Of a stretch of 64,000 nucleotides of DNA, positions 1 to 10,926 are shown in pieces. Numbering within the stretch: position 1 is the stretch's first letter; every line of letters starts with the position of its first letter. The position numbers were made by a program, and so were the translations under genes. The notes beneath the pieces are model-generated. The model saw nothing but the letters and a program-made list of their open reading frames with translations, did no database searches and was not told the DNA's origin. The DNA comes from Sulfuriferula multivorans (GTDB lineage: Bacteria; Pseudomonadota; Gammaproteobacteria; Burkholderiales; Sulfuriferulaceae), in NCBI RefSeq assembly GCF_003851125.1, contig NZ_BGOW01000003.1, positions 186,001 through 250,000 of the forward strand, given 5' to 3'.

Positions 1-684
1 CCCGGCGACGTGTTCTACCTGCACTCGCGCCTGCTGGAACGCGCCGCACGCGTCAACGCCGATTATGTGGAAAAAGCCACCGGCGGCGCCGTCAAAGGCA
101 AAACCGGTTCGCTGACCGCATTGCCGGTGATCGAGACGCAAGCCGGCGACGTGTCCGCGTTCGTGCCGACCAACGTGATCTCGATTACCGACGGCCAGAT
201 CTTCCTGGAAACCGACCTGTTCAACGCCGGTATCCGTCCTGCAATTAACGCCGGCCTGTCGGTGTCACGCGTCGGTGGCGCCGCGCAGACCAAGGTGATC
301 AAGAAGCTGGGCGGCGGTACGCGCCTGGCGCTGGCCCAATACCGCGAACTTGCGGCGTTCGCACAGTTCGCATCGGACCTTGATGAAGCGACTCGCAAAC
401 AACTGGAACGCGGCAAGCTGGTGACCGAGCTGATGAAGCAGAACCAGTACGCGCCGATGAACGTTGCAGAAATGGCGCTCACCCTGTTTGCCGTGAACAA
501 AGGCTACATGGATGACGTGGACGTGAAGAAAACGCTGGCATTTGAAGCTGCGCTGGCCTCCTACGTCAAAGGCAAGCATGGCGACCTGCTGGAAAAAATC
601 CAGAGCAGCGGCGACATGACAGCCGACACGGAAGCGGCGTTGACCAAGGCTATCGAGGCATTCAAGTCCTCCGCCGTCTACTGA
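1..684 (+). CDS. atpA: F0F1 ATP synthase subunit alpha, C-terminal part (5' end outside window)
   Basis: This is the 3' part of the catalytic-core alpha subunit of F1 ATP synthase; the reading frame is open from base 1, so the gene begins upstream of the window. The visible 228 residues contain the conserved stretch around [16 protein letters not shown], the [19 protein letters not shown] region and the VSRVGGAAQ motif near the nucleotide site, followed by the helical C-terminal domain. It is followed after 13 bases by atpG, in the usual atp operon order. Confidence 0.97.
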   Translation, partial: PGDVFYLHSRLLERAARVNADYVEKATGGAVKGKTGSLTALPVIETQAGDVSAFVPTNVISITDGQIFLETDLFNAGIRPAINAGLSVSRVGGAAQTKVIKKLGGGTRLALAQYRELAAFAQFASDLDEATRKQLERGKLVTELMKQNQYAPMNVAEMALTLFAVNKGYMDDVDVKKTLAFEAALASYVKGKHGDLLEKIQSSGDMTADTEAALTKAIEAFKSSAVY

Positions 685-697
685 TCGGGAAGCAATC

Positions 698-1561
698 ATG
701 GCTGCCGGAAAAGAGATACGCACCAAGATCAAGAGCGTGGAAAACACGCGCAAGATCACCCGCGCCATGGAAATGGTGGCGGCTGCAAAAATGCGCAAGG
801 CTCAGGAACGCATGCGCGCTGCGCGCCCGTACGCCGAGAAAATCGGCAACGTGGCTGCCCACCTGTCCCAAGCCAACCCGGAGTATAAGCACCCGTTCGT
901 GGTCAAGCGCGAGAACGAAAAGCGCGTCGGCCTGATCGTGGTCACCACCGACAAAGGCCTGTGCGGCGGCCTCAACACCAACGTGCTGCGTCTGGTAGTG
1001 AACAAGATGAAGCAGTGGGATGTGGCCAAGCTGGGTGTGGATGTCACCGCAATTGGCAACAAGGGGTTGGGCTTCATGCAGCGTACCGGGGCCAACGTGG
1101 TGTCACACATGATTGCGCTGGGCGATACGCCGCATATGGAACGGCTGATCGGCCCGGTCAAGGTGATGCTGGATGCCTACATGGAAGGCAGGATTGATGC
1201 CCTTTATGTGGTGTACAACCGCTTCGTCAACACCATGAAACAGGAACCGACGCTTACCCAGTTGTTGCCGCTGGCTGCCGAACCAAGTGACAAGCCGGTG
1301 CACCACTGGGACTACATCTATGAACCGGATGCCAAATCGGTAGTGGATGGCCTGTTGACGCGTTACATTGAGGCGCTGATTTATCAGGCGGTGGCTGAAA
1401 ACATGGCGAGCGAGCAAAGTGCGCGCATGGTGGCGATGAAGGCCGCCTCAGACAACGCCAAAAACGTGATCGAAGAGCTCAAGCTGGTCTACAACAAGAC
1501 CCGTCAGGCCGCGATCACCAAAGAACTCTCCGAGATCGTGGCTGGTGCCGCGGCCGTTTAA
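698..1561 (+). CDS. atpG: F0F1 ATP synthase subunit gamma
   Basis: Central rotor shaft of F1, 287 residues, the normal length. The N-terminal [20 protein letters not shown] and the C-terminal helix (about residues 250-287, ending in [14 protein letters not shown]) are the two parts of the coiled coil that penetrates the alpha3beta3 ring. The motif [10 protein letters not shown] around residue 86 is typical of the family. The ATG lies 13 bases after the atpA stop and 27 bases separate its stop from the atpD start. Confidence 0.97.
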   Translation: MAAGKEIRTKIKSVENTRKITRAMEMVAAAKMRKAQERMRAARPYAEKIGNVAAHLSQANPEYKHPFVVKRENEKRVGLIVVTTDKGLCGGLNTNVLRLVVNKMKQWDVAKLGVDVTAIGNKGLGFMQRTGANVVSHMIALGDTPHMERLIGPVKVMLDAYMEGRIDALYVVYNRFVNTMKQEPTLTQLLPLAAEPSDKPVHHWDYIYEPDAKSVVDGLLTRYIEALIYQAVAENMASEQSARMVAMKAASDNAKNVIEELKLVYNKTRQAAITKELSEIVAGAAAV

Positions 1562-2965
<1,404 letters not shown>

Positions 2966-3028
2966 TAATACCGGCCACGGCGCAGGCATCGTCTGCGCCG
3001 GATGAGCGAACACAGGGAAGCGAGATTT

Positions 3029-3451
3029 ATGGCCATGACCATTCATGTAGACATCGTCAGCGCAGAAGCTGAATTGTTCTCCGGCACCGCGGAATACGTG
3101 GTGGTACCGGCAGAAATGGGTGAAGTGGGGATTTACCCACGACATACCCAGATGCTGACACGCATCAAGCCCGGAACGGTGCGCATCAAAAAGCCTGACG
3201 TTGCAGAGGAAGAAGTTATTTATGTTTCCGGCGGTATGCTGGAAGTGCAGCCTAACGTGGTGACCATCCTGTCCGATACCGCTATTCGCGGCCACGATCT
3301 GGATGAGGCCAAAGCGCTGGAAGCCAAGCGCCATGCTGAAGAAGCCATGCGTAACCGCGCTTCGGAAATGGATTACGCCAAGGCACAGGTAGAGTTGGCC
3401 GAAGCGGTTGCGCAGATTGCGGCTATCCAGAAATTGCGCAAGCATAGTTGA
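3029..3451 (+). CDS. atpC: F0F1 ATP synthase subunit epsilon
   Basis: Regulatory epsilon subunit of F1, 140 residues from the ATG at 3029, with GGAAGCGAG about five bases upstream; in-frame codons from 3002 are a less likely start. It has the N-terminal beta-sandwich ([35 protein letters not shown]) and the C-terminal two-helix region rich in Ala and Glu. It is the last gene of the atp operon and is followed by an intrinsic terminator at 3471-3498. Confidence 0.96.
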   Translation: MAMTIHVDIVSAEAELFSGTAEYVVVPAEMGEVGIYPRHTQMLTRIKPGTVRIKKPDVAEEEVIYVSGGMLEVQPNVVTILSDTAIRGHDLDEAKALEAKRHAEEAMRNRASEMDYAKAQVELAEAVAQIAAIQKLRKHS

Positions 3452-3470
3452 TACGTGCGTTAATGCGGAC

Positions 3471-3498
3471 AAAAAGGCAACCTGCGGGTTGCCTTTTT
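3471..3498 (+). terminator. Intrinsic terminator after the atp operon
   Basis: A stem formed by AAAAAGGCAACC and GGGTTGCCTTTTT with a three-base loop, ending in a run of T. It lies 20 bases after the atpC stop. Because of the A and T tracts on both sides it could act in both directions. Confidence 0.9.
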
Positions 3499-3614
3499 GT
3501 TTATTCAGGAAGTACATGATGGACCTGAAATTTCACACAATGAGCAAAATACTGCTAGGATTACTGGCAGGAATCCGATAGGTCACCAAAATAATTAAAC
3601 GAGGGGGGATGACT

Positions 3615-4028
3615 ATGAGTTTTATCAACGAGTTCAAAGCATTTGCCATGAAAGGCAATGTGGTTGATTTGGCGGTTGCTGTCATTATTGGCGGCGCCTT
3701 CGGCAAGATAGTGGAATCGTTGGTCAAAGATATTGTCATGCCGATCATCGGCCAATTGGTCGGCGGCGTAGACTTCAAGGAGCTCTACATCAACTTGGGC
3801 AATACCGCATACACCACCCTGGAACTGGCAGAAAAAGCAGGCGCTCCACTGATTAAATACGGATTATTTATCAATGCTGTCGTCAATTTCGTCATCATTG
3901 CGCTGGCTATTTTTGTAGCAATCAAGGCGATGAGCAAATTGCAAAAAGCGGCACCGCCTGCCGCGCCAGCAGCTCCTCCAGAGGAGATATTATTGCTGCG
4001 CGAAATCCGTGACAGTCTGCAAAAATAA
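3615..4028 (+). CDS. mscL: Large-conductance mechanosensitive channel MscL
   Basis: Pentameric inner-membrane channel that opens under membrane tension to release solutes on osmotic downshock. The 137-residue product begins [21 protein letters not shown], has TM1 with the glycine-rich gate ([12 protein letters not shown]), a periplasmic loop, TM2 (about 77-100) and a cytoplasmic C-terminal helix ending in REIRDSLQK. Two ATGs are close together; the second (3615) is placed best behind GAGGGGGG. It is a single gene flanked by terminators on both sides. Confidence 0.96.
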   Translation: MSFINEFKAFAMKGNVVDLAVAVIIGGAFGKIVESLVKDIVMPIIGQLVGGVDFKELYINLGNTAYTTLELAEKAGAPLIKYGLFINAVVNFVIIALAIFVAIKAMSKLQKAAPPAAPAAPPEEILLLREIRDSLQK

Positions 4029-4043
4029 ACGGTAACATCCAGT

Positions 4044-4075
4044 AACGCCCCGCCCGGTTTAACCGGCGGGGCGTT
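4044..4075. terminator. Bidirectional terminator between mscL and the epimerase gene
   Basis: A long GC-rich hairpin (AACGCCCCGCC and GGCGGGGCGTT arms around a CGGTTTAACCG core) between two convergent genes. It overlaps the last codons and stop codon of the minus-strand gene, so the stop codon lies in the hairpin. Confidence 0.8.
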
Positions 4076-4934
4076 GTGTTTTTAGGAAGGCGTCAATATC
4101 CGGGTAAGCCAGGTGGACGTTCAGCTCGGACTTGATACGCCTGTTCGCCATACGCCGGGATTCGCGCATGAAAGACAGCAGTTGCGCGGGCAGTGTGGAC
4201 TCGGCCTCGGCGCGGGTGACACGTGGCGGCGCAGGCAGGTCGAAGGCCGCCGCTACCCGTACGAAATAATCCCCCATACACAGCTGGCTATCATCGCTGG
4301 CATGAAAGACACGCCCGGCGCGTGCTCGAAATAATGCGTGAACCGCAATCTGTGCCAGGTCATCGGCATGGATGTGGTTAGTGAATACATCGTCTTCGGC
4401 ACACAGCACGGGTGTGCCGCGTTGCAGGCGTTCGATCGGTAGTCGCCCGCCAGCATAGATTCCCGGTACCCGCAGAATGCTGGTGGCTACCCCATTGCGT
4501 CGTCCCCAGCGGCGCACCTGCTGCTCGGCATCAAGGCGCCGTCGCGCACGCACATTTTGCGGACGGGGTGGGCGCGTCTCGTCAATCAATGCCCCAGCGC
4601 AGTCGCCATATACACCGCTGGTGCTGATGTACACCAGTCGGCGTGGTAAAATTCGGCTTTTCCCCAGCATCGACAACAGCTTGCGCGTGCGCATATCGTG
4701 CACGCCGTGTGCGGGCGGCGGGGCGAAGTGCAGCACCCAGTCCGCGATACCCGCCAGACGCGTCAGGCTGGCACGATCGTCGAGATCGCCGGGGATAGGG
4801 GTAATGCCCGCTTCACGCAGGTGCTGCGCCGATTGCGGCGTTCGCGCCAGCGCGTACAGCCGGTGCTGGGGCGCCAGCAATCGTGCGGTGCGCAAGCCCA
4901 CATCGCCGCAGCCGATGATCAGTATATTTGCCAT
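4059..4934 (-). CDS. NAD(P)-binding SDR-family epimerase/dehydratase (YeeZ-like)
   Basis: A 291-residue protein of the extended short-chain dehydrogenase class. The N-terminus MANILIIGCGDVGLRTARLL carries the GxGxxG dinucleotide-binding motif, and YISTSGVYGDCAG (about residue 100) contains the active-site Ser and Tyr region typical of NAD-dependent epimerases. The YxxxK lysine is not obvious, so the activity may differ from that of classical epimerases. It is divergent from the reductase at 4957; the substrate cannot be told from sequence. Confidence 0.85.
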   Translation of the reverse strand: MANILIIGCGDVGLRTARLLAPQHRLYALARTPQSAQHLREAGITPIPGDLDDRASLTRLAGIADWVLHFAPPPAHGVHDMRTRKLLSMLGKSRILPRRLVYISTSGVYGDCAGALIDETRPPRPQNVRARRRLDAEQQVRRWGRRNGVATSILRVPGIYAGGRLPIERLQRGTPVLCAEDDVFTNHIHADDLAQIAVHALFRARAGRVFHASDDSQLCMGDYFVRVAAAFDLPAPPRVTRAEAESTLPAQLLSFMRESRRMANRRIKSELNVHLAYPDIDAFLKTQRPAG

Positions 4935-4956
4935 TAGCGTATTTTAGAGGAAGTAC

Positions 4957-5979
4957 ATGCCTTACCAGATTACCATTCAACCCAGCGGTCACATTGTTCA
5001 TGCGGATGACGACGAAACCATACTCGCCGCCGCGCTGCGCGAAGGCTATATGCTGCCCTACGGCTGTCGCAACGGCGCTTGCGGTACCTGCAAGGGCAAG
5101 CTGGTGGCGGGCGAGATCGATTATGGCGAATACCAGTCCGGCGCGCTGTCCGACGCCGATATCGACGCAGGCAAGGCGTTGTTCTGCGTAGCGCGTCCGC
5201 TCAGCAACATCAGCATCGAGTGCCGCGAAGTCGGCGCAGCCAAGGACATCCAGATTAAAACCCTGCCGTGCCGGGTACACAAGCTCGAGCGGCTTGGCCA
5301 TGATGTGATGGCGCTGCACCTCAAACTGCCCGCCAACGAGCGCCTGCAATTCCTCGCCGGACAATATATCGATATTTTGCTCAAGGACGGCAAGCGCCGC
5401 AGTTTCTCGCTCGCCAATGCGCCGCATAACGACGACTACCTGCAACTGCATGTGCGCCATATCCCGGGCGGCGAGTTCTCCGAGCATATTTTTACGCGCA
5501 TGAAAGAGAAGGACATCCTGCGCTTCGAAGGGCCGCTAGGCAGCTTTTTCCTGCGCGAAGACAGTGGCAAACCCATTATCTTCATGGCCGGAGGTACCGG
5601 CTTTGCCCCAGTCAAAGCCATGCTCGAACATGCCTTCCATCACCACGTTGACCGCGAGATGGTGTTGTACTGGGGGGCACGCCAGTTACGCGATTTATAC
5701 ATGCCGCAGCTGCCCGGCCAGTGGCAGCAGGAATACCCCAACTTCACCTTCATTCCGGTACTGTCCGAGCCCGTTCCGGAGGATGCCTGGCCTGGCCGTA
5801 CCGGGCTGGTCGCCGACGCCATCCTGCAGGATTTCCCGGATTTGTCCGGCTACCAGGTCTATGCCTGCGGCGCACCGGGGATGGTGGATGCTGCGCATAA
5901 AACCTTTCTCCAGCACGGCCTGCCGGAAGACGAATTTTTTGCCGATGCATTCCTGTACCAGTCCACGCCCGCCAAGTAA
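4957..5979 (+). CDS. [2Fe-2S] ferredoxin/FAD-dependent NAD(P)H oxidoreductase (CDP-6-deoxy-glucoseen reductase type)
   Basis: A 340-residue electron-transfer flavoprotein. Residues 1-90 form a plant-type ferredoxin domain with the cluster motif CRNGACGTC and a fourth cysteine in ALFCVARP. It is followed by an FAD-binding domain (RRSFSLANAP) and a NAD(P)-binding domain (MAGGTGFAPVKAML; the final YACGAPGMV). A GAGGAAG ribosome site precedes the ATG. Proteins of this type are often annotated as CDP-6-deoxy-delta-3,4-glucoseen reductase or as the reductase of oxygenases, but no oxygenase is near. It is the first gene of a co-directional run leading into the hyf-like cluster and could deliver electrons to that complex (inference). 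Confidence 0.88.
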   Translation: MPYQITIQPSGHIVHADDDETILAAALREGYMLPYGCRNGACGTCKGKLVAGEIDYGEYQSGALSDADIDAGKALFCVARPLSNISIECREVGAAKDIQIKTLPCRVHKLERLGHDVMALHLKLPANERLQFLAGQYIDILLKDGKRRSFSLANAPHNDDYLQLHVRHIPGGEFSEHIFTRMKEKDILRFEGPLGSFFLREDSGKPIIFMAGGTGFAPVKAMLEHAFHHHVDREMVLYWGARQLRDLYMPQLPGQWQQEYPNFTFIPVLSEPVPEDAWPGRTGLVADAILQDFPDLSGYQVYACGAPGMVDAAHKTFLQHGLPEDEFFADAFLYQSTPAK

Positions 5980-6021
5980 GGGCATGGCATTAACGGCAAC
6001 ATCCAGCCGCATTAACCAAAC

Positions 6022-7218
6022 ATGATTGCCGGCATTCCCGTCGAATTCATCCTGTTCGCGCTTACCCTGCTGGGCGTGGCGGTGTTGCACCGCCACAATC
6101 TGCCCATCGCGCTGGCCGGGCTGGCAGCGATTGGCGCGTATAAATGGCTGGCGCAGGACTATGCGCTGGCGCTGCATTTCCTGCACGAATGGAAGCTGGT
6201 GCTGAATCTGCTCGGCCTGCTGCTGGGCTTTGCGATCCTGGCGAAGCATTTCGAAGATTCCGGTGTGCCCGACCTGATGCCGCGCATCCTGCCCGATGAC
6301 TGGAAGGGCGGCTTTGTGTTGCTGATCCTGGTGGCGCTGATGTCGACTTTTCTCGACAACATCGCTGCCGCCATCCTGGGCGGCGTGGTGGCGCGCAAGG
6401 TTTTCAACGGTCGCGTCAGCGTGGGCTATCTGGCGGCGATCGTCGCGGCCAGCAATGCCGGCGGCGCAGGTTCGGTGGTGGGCGATACCACCACCACCAT
6501 GATGTGGATTGCGGGGGTGCCTGCGCTGCACGTTGCCGATGCATTTATTGCGTCGAGCGTGGCGCTGCTGGTGGTGGGCGTGTTTGCCAGCCGCGCCCAG
6601 CATCGTTATCAGCCGATCCAGGCCGACCCGCGCAGCGGTGTGCATGTGGATGCTGAAGAACTTGGGATTCTGAGTGTCGTGGTGCTGACGCGGGTGCTGG
6701 TGGCAGGGCTGATTATCGGCGGTGCGGTGGCGGGCAATGTGCTGGTGGATTTCCCCGCGCTGGGGGCATGGATCGCAGTGCTGATCGGTGGCCTGTTCCA
6801 TCCCATCCCCTGGGCCGAGGCGAAAAACGCCTGGAAGGGAACGCTGTTCCTGATCGCGCTGGTGCTGGCCGCGTCACTCATGCCGGTGGCCGCACTGCCG
6901 CTGCCCAGTTGGCATACCACGCTGGGCCTGGGCTTCGTCAGCGCCGTGTTCGACAACATTCCGCTCACCGCGCTGGCATTGAAGCAGGGCGGCTACGACT
7001 GGGGCATGCTGGCGTTCGCCGTGGGTTATGGCGGTTCGATGATCTGGTTCGGTTCCTCCGCAGGGGTGGCCATCTGCAACGGCTTTCCTGAGGCCAAAAA
7101 CACCTGGCAATGGATCAGGCAGGGCTGGTTTGTGCCGGTAGGCTATGTGCTGGGGTTCTTCGTGCTGCTGGCGCTGCTGGGCTGGCATCCGGACGCGCTG
7201 AAAGCGACCGGCGCCTAG
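6022..7218 (+). CDS. NhaD-like Na+/H+ antiporter-family membrane protein (ion transporter superfamily)
   Basis: A 398-residue integral membrane protein with about ten to twelve hydrophobic segments. The segments STFLDNIAAAILGGVVAR and IVAASNAGGAGSVVGDTTTT around residues 105-165 resemble the DN and NAGG-GD-TTT signatures of NhaD-type sodium/proton antiporters; a second half-repeat contains SAVFDNIPLTALALKQGG. It starts 43 bases after the reductase and is followed closely by hyfB. A citrate- or arsenite-type permease of the same superfamily is the alternative. Confidence 0.75.
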   Translation: MIAGIPVEFILFALTLLGVAVLHRHNLPIALAGLAAIGAYKWLAQDYALALHFLHEWKLVLNLLGLLLGFAILAKHFEDSGVPDLMPRILPDDWKGGFVLLILVALMSTFLDNIAAAILGGVVARKVFNGRVSVGYLAAIVAASNAGGAGSVVGDTTTTMMWIAGVPALHVADAFIASSVALLVVGVFASRAQHRYQPIQADPRSGVHVDAEELGILSVVVLTRVLVAGLIIGGAVAGNVLVDFPALGAWIAVLIGGLFHPIPWAEAKNAWKGTLFLIALVLAASLMPVAALPLPSWHTTLGLGFVSAVFDNIPLTALALKQGGYDWGMLAFAVGYGGSMIWFGSSAGVAICNGFPEAKNTWQWIRQGWFVPVGYVLGFFVLLALLGWHPDALKATGA

Positions 7219-7302
7219 CCGGGGTGTGGCGTACTGCCGTGACCTGATCGCCATGCGTTGGGTGACAGGGGCACGCAGATGGTGCTATTGTCGAAGCCGA
7301 TT

Positions 7303-9330
7303 ATGGACAGTCTTACAGCGATCCTGTTTAGTCCCTTGCCGATAGATGTGATGCTCGGCGTCATCGTGCTCTGGATCGCGCTGGGAGTGCTCGGTCTGTT
7401 CGCCCCGCTGAGTCTGCGTTTTGTAGGGCACGTCCTGTTTCCGCTGGGTGCAGTGGGCGGGCTGATCCTGGCAGGTGCAGGCCTGATCGGCATGGCGGCG
7501 CGGCCGGAGACGGCCGTCCTGGTGCTGGGGCTGCCCGGCTTGCCTTTTCACCTGCGGCTGGACGCCCTGTCGGCATTTTTCCTGGTGCTGCTCGGAGCCG
7601 TGTCAGCCGGGATTTCGATTTATTCGGCCGGCTATTTCCGTAAAGACGAGGGCACGTCACCCGGCATGCACGGCCTCCTGTATCACTTTTTCCTCGCCGC
7701 GATGGCTTTGGTGATGCTTGCCGACGATGCGTATCTGTTCATGGTGGCGTGGGAAACGATGGCGCTGTCTTCGTACTTCCTGGTCACCAGCAACCACAAG
7801 GTTCCCGAAATCCGCCGCGCGGGTTTTCTTTACCTGTTGATCGCCCATCTCGGTGCCATTGGCATTCTGTTGAGTTTTGGCGTCATGCAAGGTGGGCATG
7901 GCGACTATACTTTCGCGACTATGCGCACCAGCCATCTGAGCGAATTCTGGGCAAGCGCGACATTTCTTCTGGCGCTGTTCGGTTTCGGCGCCAAGGCGGG
8001 AATTTTGCCGCTCCATGTCTGGCTGCCGGAGGCCCACCCAGCCGCGCCGTCGCCAGTGTCCGCGCTGATGAGCGGCGTGATGCTGAAGACGGCGATCTAT
8101 GGATTGCTGCGTGTGACTTTCGACCTGTTGCAGACGCAACTGTTGTGGTGGGGCGTGCTGGCGCTGTTGCTGGGCCTGCTGACTGCGCTGTTCGGCGTGA
8201 TGTTCGCGGCGGTGCAGACCGACATGAAACGCCTGCTCGCGTATTCTTCGATCGAGAACATCGGCATCATTCTGGTGGGCATCGGGCTGACGCTGATTTT
8301 CCATGTCTATGCGCTGGGCGCGCTTGCCGCCCTCGCGCTGGCGGCGACCCTGTATCACTGCCTCAACCATGCGTTTTTCAAAAGCCTCCTGTTCCTGGTC
8401 ACCGGCACGGTGCTGCACTCGACCAGGGAACGCAGTCTGGGCAAGTTGGGCGGCCTGATCCGCAGCATGCCCTGGGTCGCATGGCTGGCGTTGATCGGCA
8501 CCCTTGCCATGGCCGGGCTGCCGCCGCTCAATGGTTTTGTCTCGGAATGGCTGTTGCTGCAGGCGTTTCTGGCGACCCCGAGCCTGCCCAGTTCCTACCT
8601 GAGCATGCTGGTGCCGGTGGAGGCAGCGGCGGTGGTGCTCGCCATCGCACTGGCGGGCTATGTCATGGTCAAGTTCTACGGCGTGATCTTTCTCGGCCAG
8701 CCGCGCGAGGCAAGGCTGGCCACCGCGCACGATGCCAATTGGCTGGAGCGGATTGGCCTCGGCTGGCTTGCGCTGGGTTGCATTGCGCTCGGCCTGGCGC
8801 CGGTGTTCGTGCTGCTGCAGCTGGATCAGGTTACCCGGCTGCTGACCGGACATACAGTAGGCGCTACGGCGGCCCAGTCCGGCTGGCTGTTCGTCGTAGC
8901 GACGACCCCTGAACACGCGAGCTACAGTCCGCTGCTGTTTCTGCTCGGCATCTTGGCCTTGCTGCTGCTGACTTTCGTGCTGGTGCGCAAACTCTACCAT
9001 GGGCGCATGCGGCGCGGTCCGGCCTGGGATTGCGGTTATCCGCAGCAAACGGCGCGCATGCAGGATACGGCGGAAGGCTTCGGGCAGCCGATCAAACAGA
9101 TCTTCGAGCCGTTTTTCCGCATTGAGCGCCAGATGCCGAGTCCGTTCGATGCGCACCCCCATTATCAGGGCAAGGCGGAGGACAAGCTGTGGTACGCGCT
9201 CTACCTGCCCATCGCGCGGCTGGTCGAGCGCATCTCCCTGAAGATGAGCACATTACAGCATGGCCGCATCCACATTTATCTGCTGTACAGCCTTGTCACG
9301 CTGCTGTTCCTGCTGCTGTTTACCCGATGA
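7303..9330 (+). CDS. hyfB: Hydrogenase-4 subunit B-like antiporter-type membrane subunit
   Basis: An Mrp/NuoL-type ion-translocating subunit of about 675 residues. The start is uncertain: ATG at 7303 is used, with in-frame candidates at 7258 and 7279. Many transmembrane helices are present with the family's charged residues, including the helix-5 Glu in VAWETMALSSY, lysines in FGFGAKAGILPLH, and the WLPEAHPAAPSPVSALMSG signature. The C-terminus carries the WDCGYP region followed by a last helix, as in HyfB proteins. Its stop overlaps the hyfC start by four bases (ATGA), implying coupled translation. Confidence 0.88.
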   Translation: MDSLTAILFSPLPIDVMLGVIVLWIALGVLGLFAPLSLRFVGHVLFPLGAVGGLILAGAGLIGMAARPETAVLVLGLPGLPFHLRLDALSAFFLVLLGAVSAGISIYSAGYFRKDEGTSPGMHGLLYHFFLAAMALVMLADDAYLFMVAWETMALSSYFLVTSNHKVPEIRRAGFLYLLIAHLGAIGILLSFGVMQGGHGDYTFATMRTSHLSEFWASATFLLALFGFGAKAGILPLHVWLPEAHPAAPSPVSALMSGVMLKTAIYGLLRVTFDLLQTQLLWWGVLALLLGLLTALFGVMFAAVQTDMKRLLAYSSIENIGIILVGIGLTLIFHVYALGALAALALAATLYHCLNHAFFKSLLFLVTGTVLHSTRERSLGKLGGLIRSMPWVAWLALIGTLAMAGLPPLNGFVSEWLLLQAFLATPSLPSSYLSMLVPVEAAAVVLAIALAGYVMVKFYGVIFLGQPREARLATAHDANWLERIGLGWLALGCIALGLAPVFVLLQLDQVTRLLTGHTVGATAAQSGWLFVVATTPEHASYSPLLFLLGILALLLLTFVLVRKLYHGRMRRGPAWDCGYPQQTARMQDTAEGFGQPIKQIFEPFFRIERQMPSPFDAHPHYQGKAEDKLWYALYLPIARLVERISLKMSTLQHGRIHIYLLYSLVTLLFLLLFTR

Positions 9331-10262
9331 TCTCTTCCATTTTCTCCCAGCTATTCCAAACCCTGCTCATCGTGGTGCTGGCACCGCTGCTGCTGGGCTG
9401 GGTCAATCAATGCCGCGCCTGGCTACAGAACAAGCGCGGTGCCGGGGTGTTGCAGCCGTACCGGGTTTTGCACAAGCTGTTCCATAAAGACGCGGTACTG
9501 GCGGACAATGCATCGTCCCTGTTCCGCACCGCCCCGTATATCCAGTTCGCTTGCATGGTGCTGGTCGCGAGCATTGTTCCGATGGTGGCGACGGACCTGC
9601 CATTTGCCGCGGCTGCCGACGTCATCGCGCTGGTGGGATTGTTCGCGCTGGCGCGGCTGTTCGCGGCGCTCGCGGCCATGGACATCGGCACCGCGTTCGG
9701 CAGTATGGGTGCGCGGCGCGAGATGCTGGTGGCCAGTCTGGCGGAACCGGCTCTGCTGATGATACTTTTCACGCCTGCGCTGATCGCCCATTCCACCTCG
9801 CTCACCACCATCGTCGAGGCGCTCGCACACCGGGAATTCGTGCTTTATCCCAGTCTCGCCTTCGCCGCCGTGGCTTTTGCGATGGTGGCGCTGGCCGAAA
9901 ACGCCCGCATCCCGGTCGATAATCCCGCCACCCATCTGGAACTGACCATGATCCACGAGGCCATGATTCTCGAATATTCGGCGCGTCACCTGGCGCTGAT
10001 CGAATGGGCAAGCGCAATCAAACTGAGCAATTACAGTGCAATCGGGATCGCCTTGTTTCTGCCGTGGGGTATCGCCAGTGCGGGTGACTGGAACGCCGTA
10101 CCGCTGGCATTGGCGGTGCTGTTCGTTAAGCTGCTGCTGGGTGGCGCCGGGCTCGCCCTGCTGGAGACCCTGTCGGCCAAGCTGCGCATTTTTCGCGCAC
10201 CGGAATTCCTGGGAACCGCCTTTCTGCTTGCGGTTCTGGGGATGCTGATGCTGGAGCTGTAA
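9327..10262 (+). CDS. hyfC: Hydrogenase-4 subunit C-like (NuoH-like) membrane subunit
   Basis: A 311-residue membrane protein homologous to the NuoH/HyfC subunit, which anchors the peripheral arm. Near the N-terminus KRGAGVLQPYRVLHKLFHKD is the conserved cytoplasmic loop, and AENARIPVDNPATHLELTMIHEAMILEYSAR (in two parts, about residues 190-220) is the hallmark acidic loop of the family. The ATG overlaps the hyfB stop (ATGA). Confidence 0.9.
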   Translation: MISSIFSQLFQTLLIVVLAPLLLGWVNQCRAWLQNKRGAGVLQPYRVLHKLFHKDAVLADNASSLFRTAPYIQFACMVLVASIVPMVATDLPFAAAADVIALVGLFALARLFAALAAMDIGTAFGSMGARREMLVASLAEPALLMILFTPALIAHSTSLTTIVEALAHREFVLYPSLAFAAVAFAMVALAENARIPVDNPATHLELTMIHEAMILEYSARHLALIEWASAIKLSNYSAIGIALFLPWGIASAGDWNAVPLALAVLFVKLLLGGAGLALLETLSAKLRIFRAPEFLGTAFLLAVLGMLMLEL

Positions 10263-10265
10263 ACG

Positions 10266-10925
10266 ATGGCTACATTTACCGGACAACTGATTAATTTTCT
10301 GGCGGCACTGCTGCTGTTGATCGCCTTCGCCATGCTGTCGCAGCGGCGTATTCTTTCCCTGATCCACTTGTTCGCCTGGCAGGGGTTCATACTGGCGCTG
10401 AGTACCACGGTAGTGGCGTACTCTACCCACCAGCCGCATTTGTATTATTCGGCCTTTTTAACCCTGGTACTGAAGGCGTTCCTGCTACCCTGGATACTGC
10501 ACCGGTTGATTATCCGCCTCAATATCAAGTGGGACGTGGAAACCATGATCAACGTCCCGACGACCATGCTGGTCGGCATCGCCCTGGTGATCTTCGCCTT
10601 CAACCTGGCGGCGCCCATTTCGCAACTGGCCGACACCATTACCCGCAGCACCCTGGGCATCGCCATGGCCAGCGTACTGTTGTCGTTCCTGATGATGATT
10701 ACCCGGCACAAGGCCGTGGCTCAGGTGGTCGGCTTCCTGGCGATGGAAAACGGGCTGTTCTTTGCCGCCACCAGTGCCACTTACGGCATGCCGATGGTGG
10801 TCGAGCTGGGCATCGCGCTTGACGTGCTGGTGGGAACCTTCATTTTCGGCATTTTCTTCTTCCAGATCCGGGAAACTTTCGACAGTCTGGATATTAAAAA
10901 TCTGGAAAAACTGAAAGAGGATTGA
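10266..10925 (+). CDS. hyfE: Hydrogenase-4 subunit E-like (NuoK-like) membrane subunit
   Basis: A 219-residue, very hydrophobic protein with about six to seven membrane segments. The C-terminal two thirds resemble NuoK (KAVAQVVGFLAMENGLFFAA, with the conserved membrane Glu in MEN, and GIALDVLVGTFIFGIFFFQI). HyfE proteins are longer than NuoK by an N-terminal extension, as seen here. It starts three bases after hyfC and ends just before hyfF. Confidence 0.88.
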   Translation: MATFTGQLINFLAALLLLIAFAMLSQRRILSLIHLFAWQGFILALSTTVVAYSTHQPHLYYSAFLTLVLKAFLLPWILHRLIIRLNIKWDVETMINVPTTMLVGIALVIFAFNLAAPISQLADTITRSTLGIAMASVLLSFLMMITRHKAVAQVVGFLAMENGLFFAATSATYGMPMVVELGIALDVLVGTFIFGIFFFQIRETFDSLDIKNLEKLKED

Positions 10926-10926
10926 G

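Noticed and set aside
7657-9162. A 501-codon frame antisense to hyfB
   Set aside because: Gln/Arg/His-rich shadow of a conserved membrane protein gene, with no start signal or recognisable family.
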